64,000 nt of DNA. Origin: Alkalihalobacterium sp048323755 (lineage in GTDB: Bacteria; Bacillota; Bacilli; Bacillales; Bacillaceae_F). Made by a program: the position numbers and the translations under genes. The notes beneath the pieces are model-generated. The model worked only from the letters and a program-made list of their open reading frames with translations, was not told where the DNA came from and did not search any database. The stretch spans positions 186,001-250,000 of the forward strand of contig NZ_JBLWFS010000003.1 in assembly GCF_048323755.1 (NCBI RefSeq), written 5' to 3'. This document shows, piece after piece, positions 34,716 to 43,288 of this stretch; positions within the stretch are counted from its first letter, which is position 1; each line of letters begins with the position of its first letter.

Positions 34716-36422
34716 ATGAAACAAAGTTCATATTTTATCCCAACGATGCGCGATGTACCTGCTGATGCTGAGATTGCTAGTCACCAGCTTATGCTTCGAG
34801 CAGGTATGATCCGCCAAACGGCATCTGGAATATATAGTTATTTACCATTAGGAAAACGTGTATTAAAGAAAGTAGAAGAAATCATTCGTGAAGAAATGGA
34901 CGCTTCAGGAGCGATCGAAGTCTTAATGCCAGCTATTCAACCTGCAGAATTATGGGAAGAGTCAGGTCGATTAGGTGACTATGGGCCAGAACTTATGCGT
35001 CTAAAAGATCGACATGACCGTGACTTTGTACTTGGGGCTACTCATGAAGAAGTCATTACTAGTTTAGTTCGTGACGATGTTAAATCTTATAAAAAATTAC
35101 CTTTAAACCTATACCAAATTCAAACCAAATACCGTGATGAGCGTAGGCCGCGATTTGGGGTTTTACGTTCGCGTGAATTTTTAATGAAGGATGCTTATTC
35201 ATTTGATACGTCAAAAGAGGGCCTAGATGTAAGTTATGAAAAGATGTACAATGCTTACACCCGAATTTTCCAGCGGTGTGGTCTTGAGTTTCGGGCTGTT
35301 GAAGCGGACAGTGGCGCGATTGGTGGGACAGACACACATGAATTTATGGTGTTAACAGAAGTCGGTGAAGATACGATTGCATACTCTGATCAATCTGAAT
35401 TCGCAGCTAATATTGAAATAGCACCAGTTCATGTCGAGTATACGAAAAGTTCGGAAGCAGCAGAAACACTCAAGAAAGTAGAAACACCTAACGTGAGAAC
35501 GATAGAAGAACTTGTAAGCTTTTTTAATCATCCTGCTGATCTCATAATTAAAGCTATGCTATTTATAGTTAATGATGAACCAGTAGTGGTTCTTGTACGT
35601 GGAGACCATGAAGTAAATGAAATTAAGGTGAAAAATCTTTTTGATAAAGGCGTTGTTGAACTTGCTACACCTGAACAAGCAAAACAATTTTTAAACTGTG
35701 AAACAGGATACATCGGCCCTATCGGATTACCTTCAAATGTGAAAGTTGTCGCTGACGTTGCTGTTCAATATGTAGTCAATGGAATTTGTGGTGCCAATGA
35801 GTTAGGCTACCATTTTCAATATGTAAACCCTGAGCGAGATTTTGCGGTGTCTACTTATGCGGATCTACGTATCATTCAAGAAGGTGACCCTTCGCCGGAT
35901 GGAAGAGGGACGATTAAGTTTGCGGAAGGCATTGAAGTAGGTCATGTCTTCAAATTAGGGACGAAGTATAGTGAAGCTTTAGGTGCTAGCTTCTTAGATG
36001 ACCAAGGAAAATCACAATCGATGATTATGGGGTGCTATGGAATTGGTGTATCTCGAACTGTAGCTGCGATAGTGGAACAAAGTAATGATGAAAATGGTCT
36101 AGTGTGGCCAACAACGGTAGCCCCATTTGATATTCATCTCATTGCTATTAATATAAAAGACGAAGCACAGTTAAGCTTAGCGGACAAGCTATATGATCAA
36201 TTAAGAAATAGTCGTTATGATGTACTTTATGATGAGCGTCCTGAACGAGCGGGTGTTAAATTCAAAGATGCCGATTTAATTGGTTTACCAATACGAATTG
36301 GTGTAGGTAAAAAAGCGGCAGAAGGAATCGTTGAAGTAAAACTACGTAAAACTGGGGAAATGTTTGAAGTTTCTGTTGACGAGCTTAATAATAAGTTAGC
36401 AGAGGTTTTTAATAAGCTCTAA
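34716..36422 (+). CDS. proS: Prolyl-tRNA synthetase
   Basis: 568 residues, bacterial-type class II enzyme with the editing (YbaK-like) insertion between motifs 2 and 3. Visible motifs are GIYSYLPLGKRV (motif 1 area), the motif 2 core RDERRPRFGVLRSREFLMKDAYSF, and YGIGVSRTVAAIVEQ (motif 3). The anticodon-binding domain is at the C-terminus. ATG 34716 follows AGGAAGGG. No T-box is visible upstream; it is probably co-transcribed with rasP. Confidence 0.96.
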   Translation: MKQSSYFIPTMRDVPADAEIASHQLMLRAGMIRQTASGIYSYLPLGKRVLKKVEEIIREEMDASGAIEVLMPAIQPAELWEESGRLGDYGPELMRLKDRHDRDFVLGATHEEVITSLVRDDVKSYKKLPLNLYQIQTKYRDERRPRFGVLRSREFLMKDAYSFDTSKEGLDVSYEKMYNAYTRIFQRCGLEFRAVEADSGAIGGTDTHEFMVLTEVGEDTIAYSDQSEFAANIEIAPVHVEYTKSSEAAETLKKVETPNVRTIEELVSFFNHPADLIIKAMLFIVNDEPVVVLVRGDHEVNEIKVKNLFDKGVVELATPEQAKQFLNCETGYIGPIGLPSNVKVVADVAVQYVVNGICGANELGYHFQYVNPERDFAVSTYADLRIIQEGDPSPDGRGTIKFAEGIEVGHVFKLGTKYSEALGASFLDDQGKSQSMIMGCYGIGVSRTVAAIVEQSNDENGLVWPTTVAPFDIHLIAINIKDEAQLSLADKLYDQLRNSRYDVLYDERPERAGVKFKDADLIGLPIRIGVGKKAAEGIVEVKLRKTGEMFEVSVDELNNKLAEVFNKL

Positions 36423-36442
36423 TATTTTCAGGGAAATTAGAA

Positions 36443-36522
36443 GAGGCTGACTCATAAGTGACTACAACCCTTACAATGATTGATTGTGAGTTGTAAGAGC
36501 ACTTTTCATTTGAGTTAGCCTC
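36443..36522. repeat. GAGGCTGAC-type imperfect inverted repeat
   Basis: The outer arms GAGGCTGACTCA (36443-36454) and TGAGTTAGCCTC (36511-36522) pair with one G-T. Further pairing continues inward: AAGTG at 36456-36460 with CACTT at 36500-36504, then ACAA/TTGT regions, giving a long hairpin of about 80 nt. It lacks a clear T-run. The left end matches the element at 46061 in 17 of 18 bases. It lies between proS and polC. Confidence 0.75.
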
Positions 36523-36558
36523 ATTACCTTTTACAAATAGAGGAGAAGGAGGAGTCTT

Positions 36559-39500
36559 ATGAATAACCAAGACCAGCAAACACGAAAAGAAAGATTTCAG
36601 TTACTCCTTCAGCAAATGTTAGTACCAGAAGAGCTTGTTCAACAATATTTTCAAGATGGACAAATTCTGAAATTGACCATTCATAAAGACAGAAAAGCGT
36701 GGCATTTTCAATTTCAGTTAGATACGGTCTTACCGGCTAATGTATACACTGCATTTTCCGAAAGGCTGACTCAGTCCTTTCAACACATCGCAAAAGTTTC
36801 GTTTTCTATACAATACAACAACATCCAGTTTAGTGAAGCGATGGTGGAAGATTATTGGAAAGTGATTGTTGGGCAACTGAAATCAGTATCTAATGGGTTT
36901 ATTCCATTACTAGAGAAACAAACACCTAAAGTAAATAACCGACAATTAATCATCCAAGCTAGAAATGAAGCTGAAAAGGAAGCGTTATTACGAAAGTTAG
37001 TAGATCCAATTAAAGAGACTTGTCAAATGATAGGTTTACCAACATTTCAACTAGATGCAGAAGTGAAAGAGTCTGTAGAAGAAATGAATAAGTTTATGGA
37101 ACAACGTGCAAAAGAAGATCATTCTAAGGTCATCGAAGCCATGATAGAAAAGAAAAAGATGGAAAAAGAAACAGATACAAGAACTGCACAATCTTCACTC
37201 GTTCTTGGGTACCAAATTAAAGATGATCCTAGACCAATTAGTGAAATCGTCGATGAGGAACGCAAAATTGCTATTCAAGGATATGTTTTTGATACTGATC
37301 TTCGAGAGTTACGTTCAGGTCGAACTCTTCTTACTTTTAAAATTACGGACTACTCGGATTCCATTATCGTTAAGATCTTTTCAAGAGATAAAGAAGATGT
37401 ACCGTTACTCCAAGGAATTAAAAAAGGAATGTGGTTAAAAGTCCAAGGAATGGTGCAAAACGATACATTCGTACGGGATCTTGTAATGATTGCAAAAGAT
37501 ATAAATCAAGTAAAGCCGATTGAACGAATGGATACCGCACCAGAAGATGAAAAACGGGTTGAATTGCACGTTCATACGACGATGAGCCAAATGGATGGAA
37601 TGGTAAATGCAGGAAGGTATGTAGAACAAGCAGCTAAGTGGGGGCATAAGGCGATAGCAATAACAGACCACGCTATAGTTCAATCATTTCCAGAAGCTTA
37701 CTCAGCAAGTAAAAAACATGGAATTAAAGTTCTATATGGATTAGAAGCCAACGTAGTTGATGACGGAGTACCTATTGCCTATAATGAAGCACCTCGTCCG
37801 TTACTTGAAGACACGTATGTCGTCTTTGATGTTGAGACAACGGGATTATCTGCTGTTTATAACACCATCATTGAATTAGCAGCTGTTAAAATAAAAAATG
37901 GTGAAATTATTGATCGATTTGAATCATTTGCTGATCCACATGAACCATTAACCAAAATAATAATTGATTTAACTGGAATAACAGATGACATGGTTAAAGG
38001 GGCACCAGAAATAGATGATGTCCTCCGAGATTTCCATACGTTTTGTGGAGATTCCATTCTTGTAGCTCACAATGCGAGCTTTGATATGGGCTTCTTAAAT
38101 GTAGGGTATAGAAAAATTGGATTAGGGGATGCAACAAACCCAGTTATTGATACCCTTGAATTAGCTCGTTTTCTATATCCAGGAATGAAAAACCACCGTT
38201 TAAACACACTTTGTAAAAAGTTTGACATTGAACTCGTTAGTCACCACAGAGCGATCTATGATGCTGAAGCAACAGGGTTTTTAATGTGGAAAATGATAAA
38301 AGATGCGAATGAGAAGGGCTTAGAATCTCATGATCAATTAAATCAAAACATGGGTAAAGGTGAATTTTATAGACAACGACCGTTTCATTGTATGATTATC
38401 GCTCAAACCCAAGAAGGTTTAAAGAACTTATACGAGCTCGTTTCGATCGCTCACGTCAATTACTTTTTCCGGACACCACGTATTCCGAGATCAGAATTAC
38501 AAAAACGCCGTAAAGGCTTGTTAATTGGTGCATCTGGTTGTGACATGGGTGAAGTATTTGAGGCTATGATGCAAAAGTCACCTGATGAAGTCGAAGAAAT
38601 TGCTAAATTTTATGATTATCTAGAAATCCAACCGCCATCTAATTTTCCGCAATTACTGGAGCGAGAGATCGTTAAAAGTGAGGCGCATCTCGAATTGGTC
38701 ATTCGTAATATTGTAAAATTAGGTGAAAAATTAGGAAAACCAGTGGTTGCAACAGGTAACGCTCACTACCTGGATGAAAATGATGCGATATATCGTAAGA
38801 TATTAATTGGTTCTCAAGGTGGAGCAAACCCATTAAACCGAAATTCCATACCTGTCGTGCACTTTCGAACGACTAATGAAATGTTAGATTGTTTCTCTTT
38901 TTTAGAAGATGATCAAGCGAAAGAGGTCGTTGTAACCAACCCTAATAACTTAGCTGACAGTATTGAAACGATTCAACCGATCCCAGATGACTTATATACA
39001 CCGAATATTGAAGGTGCTGATGAAGAAGTCCGGCAAATGAGTTATGACCGTGCCAAGAGTATATACGGGGAAGAATTACCTGAAATAGTTGAAGCGCGAT
39101 TAGAAAAAGAACTGAAAAGTATCATAGGACATGGATTTGCAGTTATTTATTTAATTTCACATAAATTGGTTAAAAAGTCGTTAATTGATGGTTATCTGGT
39201 AGGTTCGCGGGGATCTGTAGGTTCTTCATTAGTTGCGACGATGACTGAGATTACAGAGGTCAACCCTTTACCTCCACATTACGTATGTCCGAACTGCCAC
39301 CATTCGCACTTTTTTAATGATGGATCTGTAGGTTCAGGGTATGACTTACCAGATAAAGATTGCCCTGAATGTGGTACGAAGTATGTAAAAGACGGACAAG
39401 ATATTCCTTTTGAAACATTCCTAGGATTTAAAGGGGATAAAGTTCCTGATATCGATTTAAACTTTTCAGGTGAATATCAGCCTCGAGCTCATAATTATAC

Positions 39501-40866
39501 GAAGGTATTGTTCGGTGAAGAAAATGTATACCGTGCAGGGACGATCGGTACTGTAGCCGAAAAAACAGCGTATGGTTATGTTAAAGGATATCAAAATGAT
39601 AATAACTTACAAATTCGCTCCGCTGAAATTGATCGTCTTGTTTCTGGATGTACAGGTGTGAAAAGAACGACGGGACAGCATCCTGGAGGGATAATTGTAG
39701 TCCCTGATTACATGAATATCCATGACTTCTGTCCAATCCAGTTTCCCGCTGATGATAAAACATCTGAGTGGAAAACGACGCATTTCGACTTCCATTCAAT
39801 TCACGATAACTTGCTGAAGTTAGATATTTTAGGACACGATGATCCGACAGTTATAAGAATGCTTCAAGATTTAAGTGGAATCGATCCTAAAACGATCCCG
39901 ACAGATGACACTGAAGTAATGAAGATATTTTCAAGTCCAGAAGTTTTAGGTGTCACCGAAGAACAAATTCTGTGTAAAACGGGCACACTTGGTATTCCTG
40001 AATTTGGGACTCGGTTTGTAAGACAGATGCTTGAAGAAACAAAACCAAGTACCTTCTCAGAACTTGTTCAGATTTCAGGGCTGTCTCACGGAACTGACGT
40101 ATGGTTAAATAATGCCAATGAATTAATTTATAGTGGTACGTGTGAATTAAAAGACGTAATTGGTTGCCGCGATGATATTATGGTTTATTTAATATATGCT
40201 GGTTTAGAACCTTCATTAGCATTTAAAATTATGGAGAGTGTACGTAAAGGTAAAGGTCTTCAAGAAGAGTGGATAGAAGAAATGAAAAAGAATAATGTAC
40301 CTGATTGGTATATTGGTTCTTGCTTGAAAATAAAATATATGTTCCCGAAAGCCCATGCTGCAGCCTATGTTCTAATGGCTGTACGAATTGCTTATTTCAA
40401 AGTGCATTTTCCACTTCTTTACTATGCTGCATATTTTACAGTTCGAGCTGACGATTTTGATCTCGACATTATGGTCAAGGGCTCGACAAGCATCCGTGCA
40501 AAGATTGAAGAAATTAATGCGAAGGGTTTAGATGCAGCACCTAAAGAAAAAAGTTTATTAACTGTTCTAGAATTAACACTTGAAATGTGTGAACGAGGGT
40601 TTTCATTCCAAAAAGTCGACCTATATCGTTCAAGTGCATCAGAATTTATCATTGATGGAGATACCCTCTTACCACCATTTAATGCTTTAAGTGGTGTTGG
40701 TACTAACGCAGCAATAAACATCGTACGGGCTCGAGAAGAAAGAGAGTTTCTATCGATTGAGGACTTACAACAGCGAAGTAAATCAACGAAAACGGTGATC
40801 GAACATTTATTAGATCACGGTTGTTTAAAAGGGTTACCAGAGTCGAACCAATTGTCTCTATTCTAA
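36559..40866 (+). CDS. polC: DNA polymerase III alpha subunit PolC
   Basis: 1435 residues, full length for the Gram-positive replicative polymerase. The OB and PHP parts lie before about residue 420 (VELHVHTTMSQMDG near 336). The inserted 3'-5' exonuclease has D424/E426 (FDVETTGLS) and HHRAIYDAEATG. A four-Cys zinc motif (CPNC ... CPEC) lies near 910-940, and the catalytic aspartates are D964 and D966 (PDIDLNFSG). The C-terminus QLSLF is the beta-clamp-binding peptide. ATG 36559 follows GGAGAAGGAGGAG. A terminator with a GAAA loop follows. Confidence 0.97.
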   Translation: MNNQDQQTRKERFQLLLQQMLVPEELVQQYFQDGQILKLTIHKDRKAWHFQFQLDTVLPANVYTAFSERLTQSFQHIAKVSFSIQYNNIQFSEAMVEDYWKVIVGQLKSVSNGFIPLLEKQTPKVNNRQLIIQARNEAEKEALLRKLVDPIKETCQMIGLPTFQLDAEVKESVEEMNKFMEQRAKEDHSKVIEAMIEKKKMEKETDTRTAQSSLVLGYQIKDDPRPISEIVDEERKIAIQGYVFDTDLRELRSGRTLLTFKITDYSDSIIVKIFSRDKEDVPLLQGIKKGMWLKVQGMVQNDTFVRDLVMIAKDINQVKPIERMDTAPEDEKRVELHVHTTMSQMDGMVNAGRYVEQAAKWGHKAIAITDHAIVQSFPEAYSASKKHGIKVLYGLEANVVDDGVPIAYNEAPRPLLEDTYVVFDVETTGLSAVYNTIIELAAVKIKNGEIIDRFESFADPHEPLTKIIIDLTGITDDMVKGAPEIDDVLRDFHTFCGDSILVAHNASFDMGFLNVGYRKIGLGDATNPVIDTLELARFLYPGMKNHRLNTLCKKFDIELVSHHRAIYDAEATGFLMWKMIKDANEKGLESHDQLNQNMGKGEFYRQRPFHCMIIAQTQEGLKNLYELVSIAHVNYFFRTPRIPRSELQKRRKGLLIGASGCDMGEVFEAMMQKSPDEVEEIAKFYDYLEIQPPSNFPQLLEREIVKSEAHLELVIRNIVKLGEKLGKPVVATGNAHYLDENDAIYRKILIGSQGGANPLNRNSIPVVHFRTTNEMLDCFSFLEDDQAKEVVVTNPNNLADSIETIQPIPDDLYTPNIEGADEEVRQMSYDRAKSIYGEELPEIVEARLEKELKSIIGHGFAVIYLISHKLVKKSLIDGYLVGSRGSVGSSLVATMTEITEVNPLPPHYVCPNCHHSHFFNDGSVGSGYDLPDKDCPECGTKYVKDGQDIPFETFLGFKGDKVPDIDLNFSGEYQPRAHNYTKVLFGEENVYRAGTIGTVAEKTAYGYVKGYQNDNNLQIRSAEIDRLVSGCTGVKRTTGQHPGGIIVVPDYMNIHDFCPIQFPADDKTSEWKTTHFDFHSIHDNLLKLDILGHDDPTVIRMLQDLSGIDPKTIPTDDTEVMKIFSSPEVLGVTEEQILCKTGTLGIPEFGTRFVRQMLEETKPSTFSELVQISGLSHGTDVWLNNANELIYSGTCELKDVIGCRDDIMVYLIYAGLEPSLAFKIMESVRKGKGLQEEWIEEMKKNNVPDWYIGSCLKIKYMFPKAHAAAYVLMAVRIAYFKVHFPLLYYAAYFTVRADDFDLDIMVKGSTSIRAKIEEINAKGLDAAPKEKSLLTVLELTLEMCERGFSFQKVDLYRSSASEFIIDGDTLLPPFNALSGVGTNAAINIVRAREEREFLSIEDLQQRSKSTKTVIEHLLDHGCLKGLPESNQLSLF

Positions 40867-40947
40867 CTTTGTCACATTGCCCTTCTGTTGCAATTAAGGA
40901 AAGATTATGATATTGTTTTTATGGCAATACTTAGAATAGGAAGAGAG

Positions 40948-40972
40948 AAGAGTGGGGAAACCCACTCTTTCT
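40948..40972 (+). terminator. Rho-independent terminator after polC
   Basis: A perfect 9-bp stem (AAGAGTGGG at 40948-40956 with CCCACTCTT at 40961-40969) closes a GAAA tetraloop, followed by T-rich sequence. It separates polC from the rimP-nusA operon. Confidence 0.8.
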
Positions 40973-41038
40973 TATTCCTCCTTAAAAGTAAAGGGATAGT
41001 AATTTGGAAAAACTGGATATGTAATAAAGGAGGAGCCT

Positions 41039-41509
41039 ATGAGCAAGAAGGTTACGGATATTACAGAAGAATTAGTTTCACCTATAGTAGACGAGTTAGG
41101 TTTGGAGTTAGTCGACATAGAGTTCAAAAAGGAAGGGAAAAACTGGTTTTTACGAGTTTTTATAGATACAGAAAACGGTGTTGATATAGAAGACTGTGGA
41201 ACGGTAAGTGAGCGTTTAAGTGAGAAGCTCGATGAATTAGACCCGATCACGGAAGCTTATTTTCTTGAGGTTTCCTCTCCAGGGGCAGAAAGACCTTTAA
41301 AAAAGGAAAAGGATATTTATAAAGCTGTTGGAAAGAACGTGCATGTGACTACATATGAACCGATTGAAGGCGAGAAAGCTTTTGAAGGTAAGTTAATGGA
41401 CTTTGATGGCTCAGACTTAAAAATCGAAATTAAAATAAAAACTCGTAAAAAAGAACTTACGATTCCTTATACAAAAGTAGCAAGCGCAAGATTAGCCATT
41501 ATTTTTTAA
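41039..41509 (+). CDS. rimP: Ribosome maturation factor RimP
   Basis: 156 residues, matching the family length, with conserved LELVDIEFKKEGKNWFLRVFID and the segment YFLEVSSPGAERPL. It assists 30S maturation. First gene of the nusA-infB operon; ATG 41039 follows AAAGGAGGAG. Confidence 0.95.
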   Translation: MSKKVTDITEELVSPIVDELGLELVDIEFKKEGKNWFLRVFIDTENGVDIEDCGTVSERLSEKLDELDPITEAYFLEVSSPGAERPLKKEKDIYKAVGKNVHVTTYEPIEGEKAFEGKLMDFDGSDLKIEIKIKTRKKELTIPYTKVASARLAIIF

Positions 41510-41540
41510 GGTTTTTATATTGAAAGGGGGAAAGAATTCC

Positions 41541-42689
41541 ATGAATAGTGATTTTATGGAAGCACTATCTACTTTAGAAAAAGAAAAAGGTATTAGCAAA
41601 GAAGTTATTTTAGAAGCTATTGAAGCAGCTTTAATTTCAGGTTACAAGCGTAACTTTAATCAAGCACAGAATGTTCGTGTCGATATTAACCGTGAAACAG
41701 GAGACATTCGAGTCTTTGCAAGAAAAACAGTTGTTGAAGAAGTCTTTGACGCAAGGTTAGAGATTTCTGAAGATGCAGCCAAAGAGTTAAATCCTAATTT
41801 TGAGGTTGATGATGTAGTCGAAATTGAAGTAACACCGAAAAACTTTGGACGTATTGCTGCACAAACAGCAAAACAAGTTGTAACTCAACGTGTCCGCGAA
41901 GCTGAGCGTGGAATAATCTATTCTGATTTTATCGATCGTGAAGAAGATATTATTACTGGAATCGTTCAGCGACAAGATAATCGTTTTATCTATGTAGACC
42001 TGGGTAAAGTAGAAGCCATTTTACCTGTAAATGAACAAATGCCAAATGAAAGCTATCGTCATAATGACAGAATTAAAGCATTTATTACCAAAGTTGAAAA
42101 AACAACTAAAGGTCCTCAAATTATGATTTCGCGTACGCACCCTGGACTGTTAAAGCGCCTATTTGAACTAGAAGTACCTGAAATTTATGATGGTACGGTT
42201 GAAATTAAATCGGTTGCACGTGAAGCTGGAGACCGTTCAAAAATTGCTGTACACGCGGAGAATCCTGAAGTTGATCCAGTAGGGGCATGTGTTGGTCCAA
42301 AGGGGCAGCGCGTTCAGACGATCGTTAATGAATTAAAAGGTGAAAAGATTGATATTGTTCGATGGTCTGAGGATCCAATAGAATACGTTGCAAACGCACT
42401 TAGTCCTTCAAAAGTTGTTCAGGTAAAGGTCAATGAAGAAGACAAGATGACTCAAGTTATTGTTCCTGATTATCAACTCTCTTTAGCCATTGGAAAGCGT
42501 GGCCAAAATGCACGTTTAGCAGCTAAGTTAACAGGATGGAAAATTGATATAAAAAGTGAGTCTGAAGCAGAAGAACTTGGGTTATTAGATCCTGTTGAAG
42601 ATACAGATACATTAGACCTTAATGTAGAAGAAACAGAAACAGCAGTAAATGAAACTGTAGTAGAGGAAGAAATTGAATTAGATAAGTAA
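41541..42689 (+). CDS. nusA: Transcription termination/antitermination factor NusA
   Basis: About 382 residues: N-terminal RNA-polymerase-binding domain, S1 domain (about residues 135-200), then two KH domains (DPVGACVGPKGQRVQTIVNEL and LAIGKRGQNARLAAKLTG). A short acidic tail replaces the repeats found in enterobacteria, as usual in Bacillus. ATG 41541 follows GAAAGGGGGAAAG. The in-frame TTG at 41520 is not used. Confidence 0.96.
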   Translation: MNSDFMEALSTLEKEKGISKEVILEAIEAALISGYKRNFNQAQNVRVDINRETGDIRVFARKTVVEEVFDARLEISEDAAKELNPNFEVDDVVEIEVTPKNFGRIAAQTAKQVVTQRVREAERGIIYSDFIDREEDIITGIVQRQDNRFIYVDLGKVEAILPVNEQMPNESYRHNDRIKAFITKVEKTTKGPQIMISRTHPGLLKRLFELEVPEIYDGTVEIKSVAREAGDRSKIAVHAENPEVDPVGACVGPKGQRVQTIVNELKGEKIDIVRWSEDPIEYVANALSPSKVVQVKVNEEDKMTQVIVPDYQLSLAIGKRGQNARLAAKLTGWKIDIKSESEAEELGLLDPVEDTDTLDLNVEETETAVNETVVEEEIELDK

Positions 42690-42703
42690 GGGAGATGGAG
42701 CCA

Positions 42704-42970
42704 ATGAAGCAACGGAAAGTTCCACTTCGTAAATGTATCGTCACCAACGAAATGAAGCCTAAGAAAGAACTCATTCGGGTCGTTCGCTCTCCAGAAGGGG
42801 AAGTTTCTATTGATCAAACGGGAAAAAAGAATGGACGAGGTGCATACATATCTAACGGGAAAGAATACTTTGAACAAGCGAAGAAAAAAGATATCCTTTC
42901 TAAGCAACTTAATATAAAAGTAAGTGAAGAGATTTATGATCAATTAATTGAACAGGTTGGGAAAAAATGA
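42704..42970 (+). CDS. rnpM: YlxR family protein RnpM
   Basis: 88 residues with the YlxR signature VPLRKCIVTNEMKPKKELIRVV and GRGAYIS. In B. subtilis, YlxR (RnpM) is an RNA-binding protein reported to modulate RNase P. ATG 42704 follows GGGAGATGGAG; ATG 42695 lies inside that site. It overlaps the next gene by 4 bp. Confidence 0.9.
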   Translation: MKQRKVPLRKCIVTNEMKPKKELIRVVRSPEGEVSIDQTGKKNGRGAYISNGKEYFEQAKKKDILSKQLNIKVSEEIYDQLIEQVGKK

Positions 42971-43272
42971 ACGAAAATAAATGGTTGTCTCTTTTAGGGC
43001 TTGCAGCTAGAGCACGAAAAATCGTTTCAGGCGAAGAGTTGGTTATAAAAGAAGTTCGAAAAAAACAAGTTTATCTTGTTATCGTTTCTACAGATGCATC
43101 TGAAGCAACAGAGAAAAAGTTAAACGATAAATGTTCATTTTATAATACACCTATCCGAATGACTGGAACGAGAGAACTACTTGGCCAAGCTATAGGGAAG
43201 AGAGAGAGAGTCGTATTAGGTGTTATCGACCAAGGCTTTGCGAAGAAGTTGATCTCACTAATCGATCAATAA
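42967..43272 (+). CDS. rplGA: L7Ae-family protein RplGA (YlxQ)
   Basis: 101 residues with the L7Ae/L30e fold pattern (LLGLAARARKIVSGEELVIKEV, LVIVSTDASEATEKKL). It binds K-turn RNA in B. subtilis. Coupled to rnpM by a 4-bp overlap and followed 16 bp later by infB. Confidence 0.9.
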   Translation: MNENKWLSLLGLAARARKIVSGEELVIKEVRKKQVYLVIVSTDASEATEKKLNDKCSFYNTPIRMTGTRELLGQAIGKRERVVLGVIDQGFAKKLISLIDQ

Positions 43273-43288
43273 AGGTGGAGGTAAACAT

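Noticed and set aside
34600..34716. T-box riboswitch before proS
   Set aside because: proS begins 14 bp after rasP with no room for a T-box and no specifier or antiterminator sequence; it is probably read from upstream.
40888..41184. 98-codon + frame between polC and rimP
   Set aside because: It runs through the polC terminator and then overlaps rimP in another frame. Composition is unlike a protein of this genome and no ribosome site precedes it.
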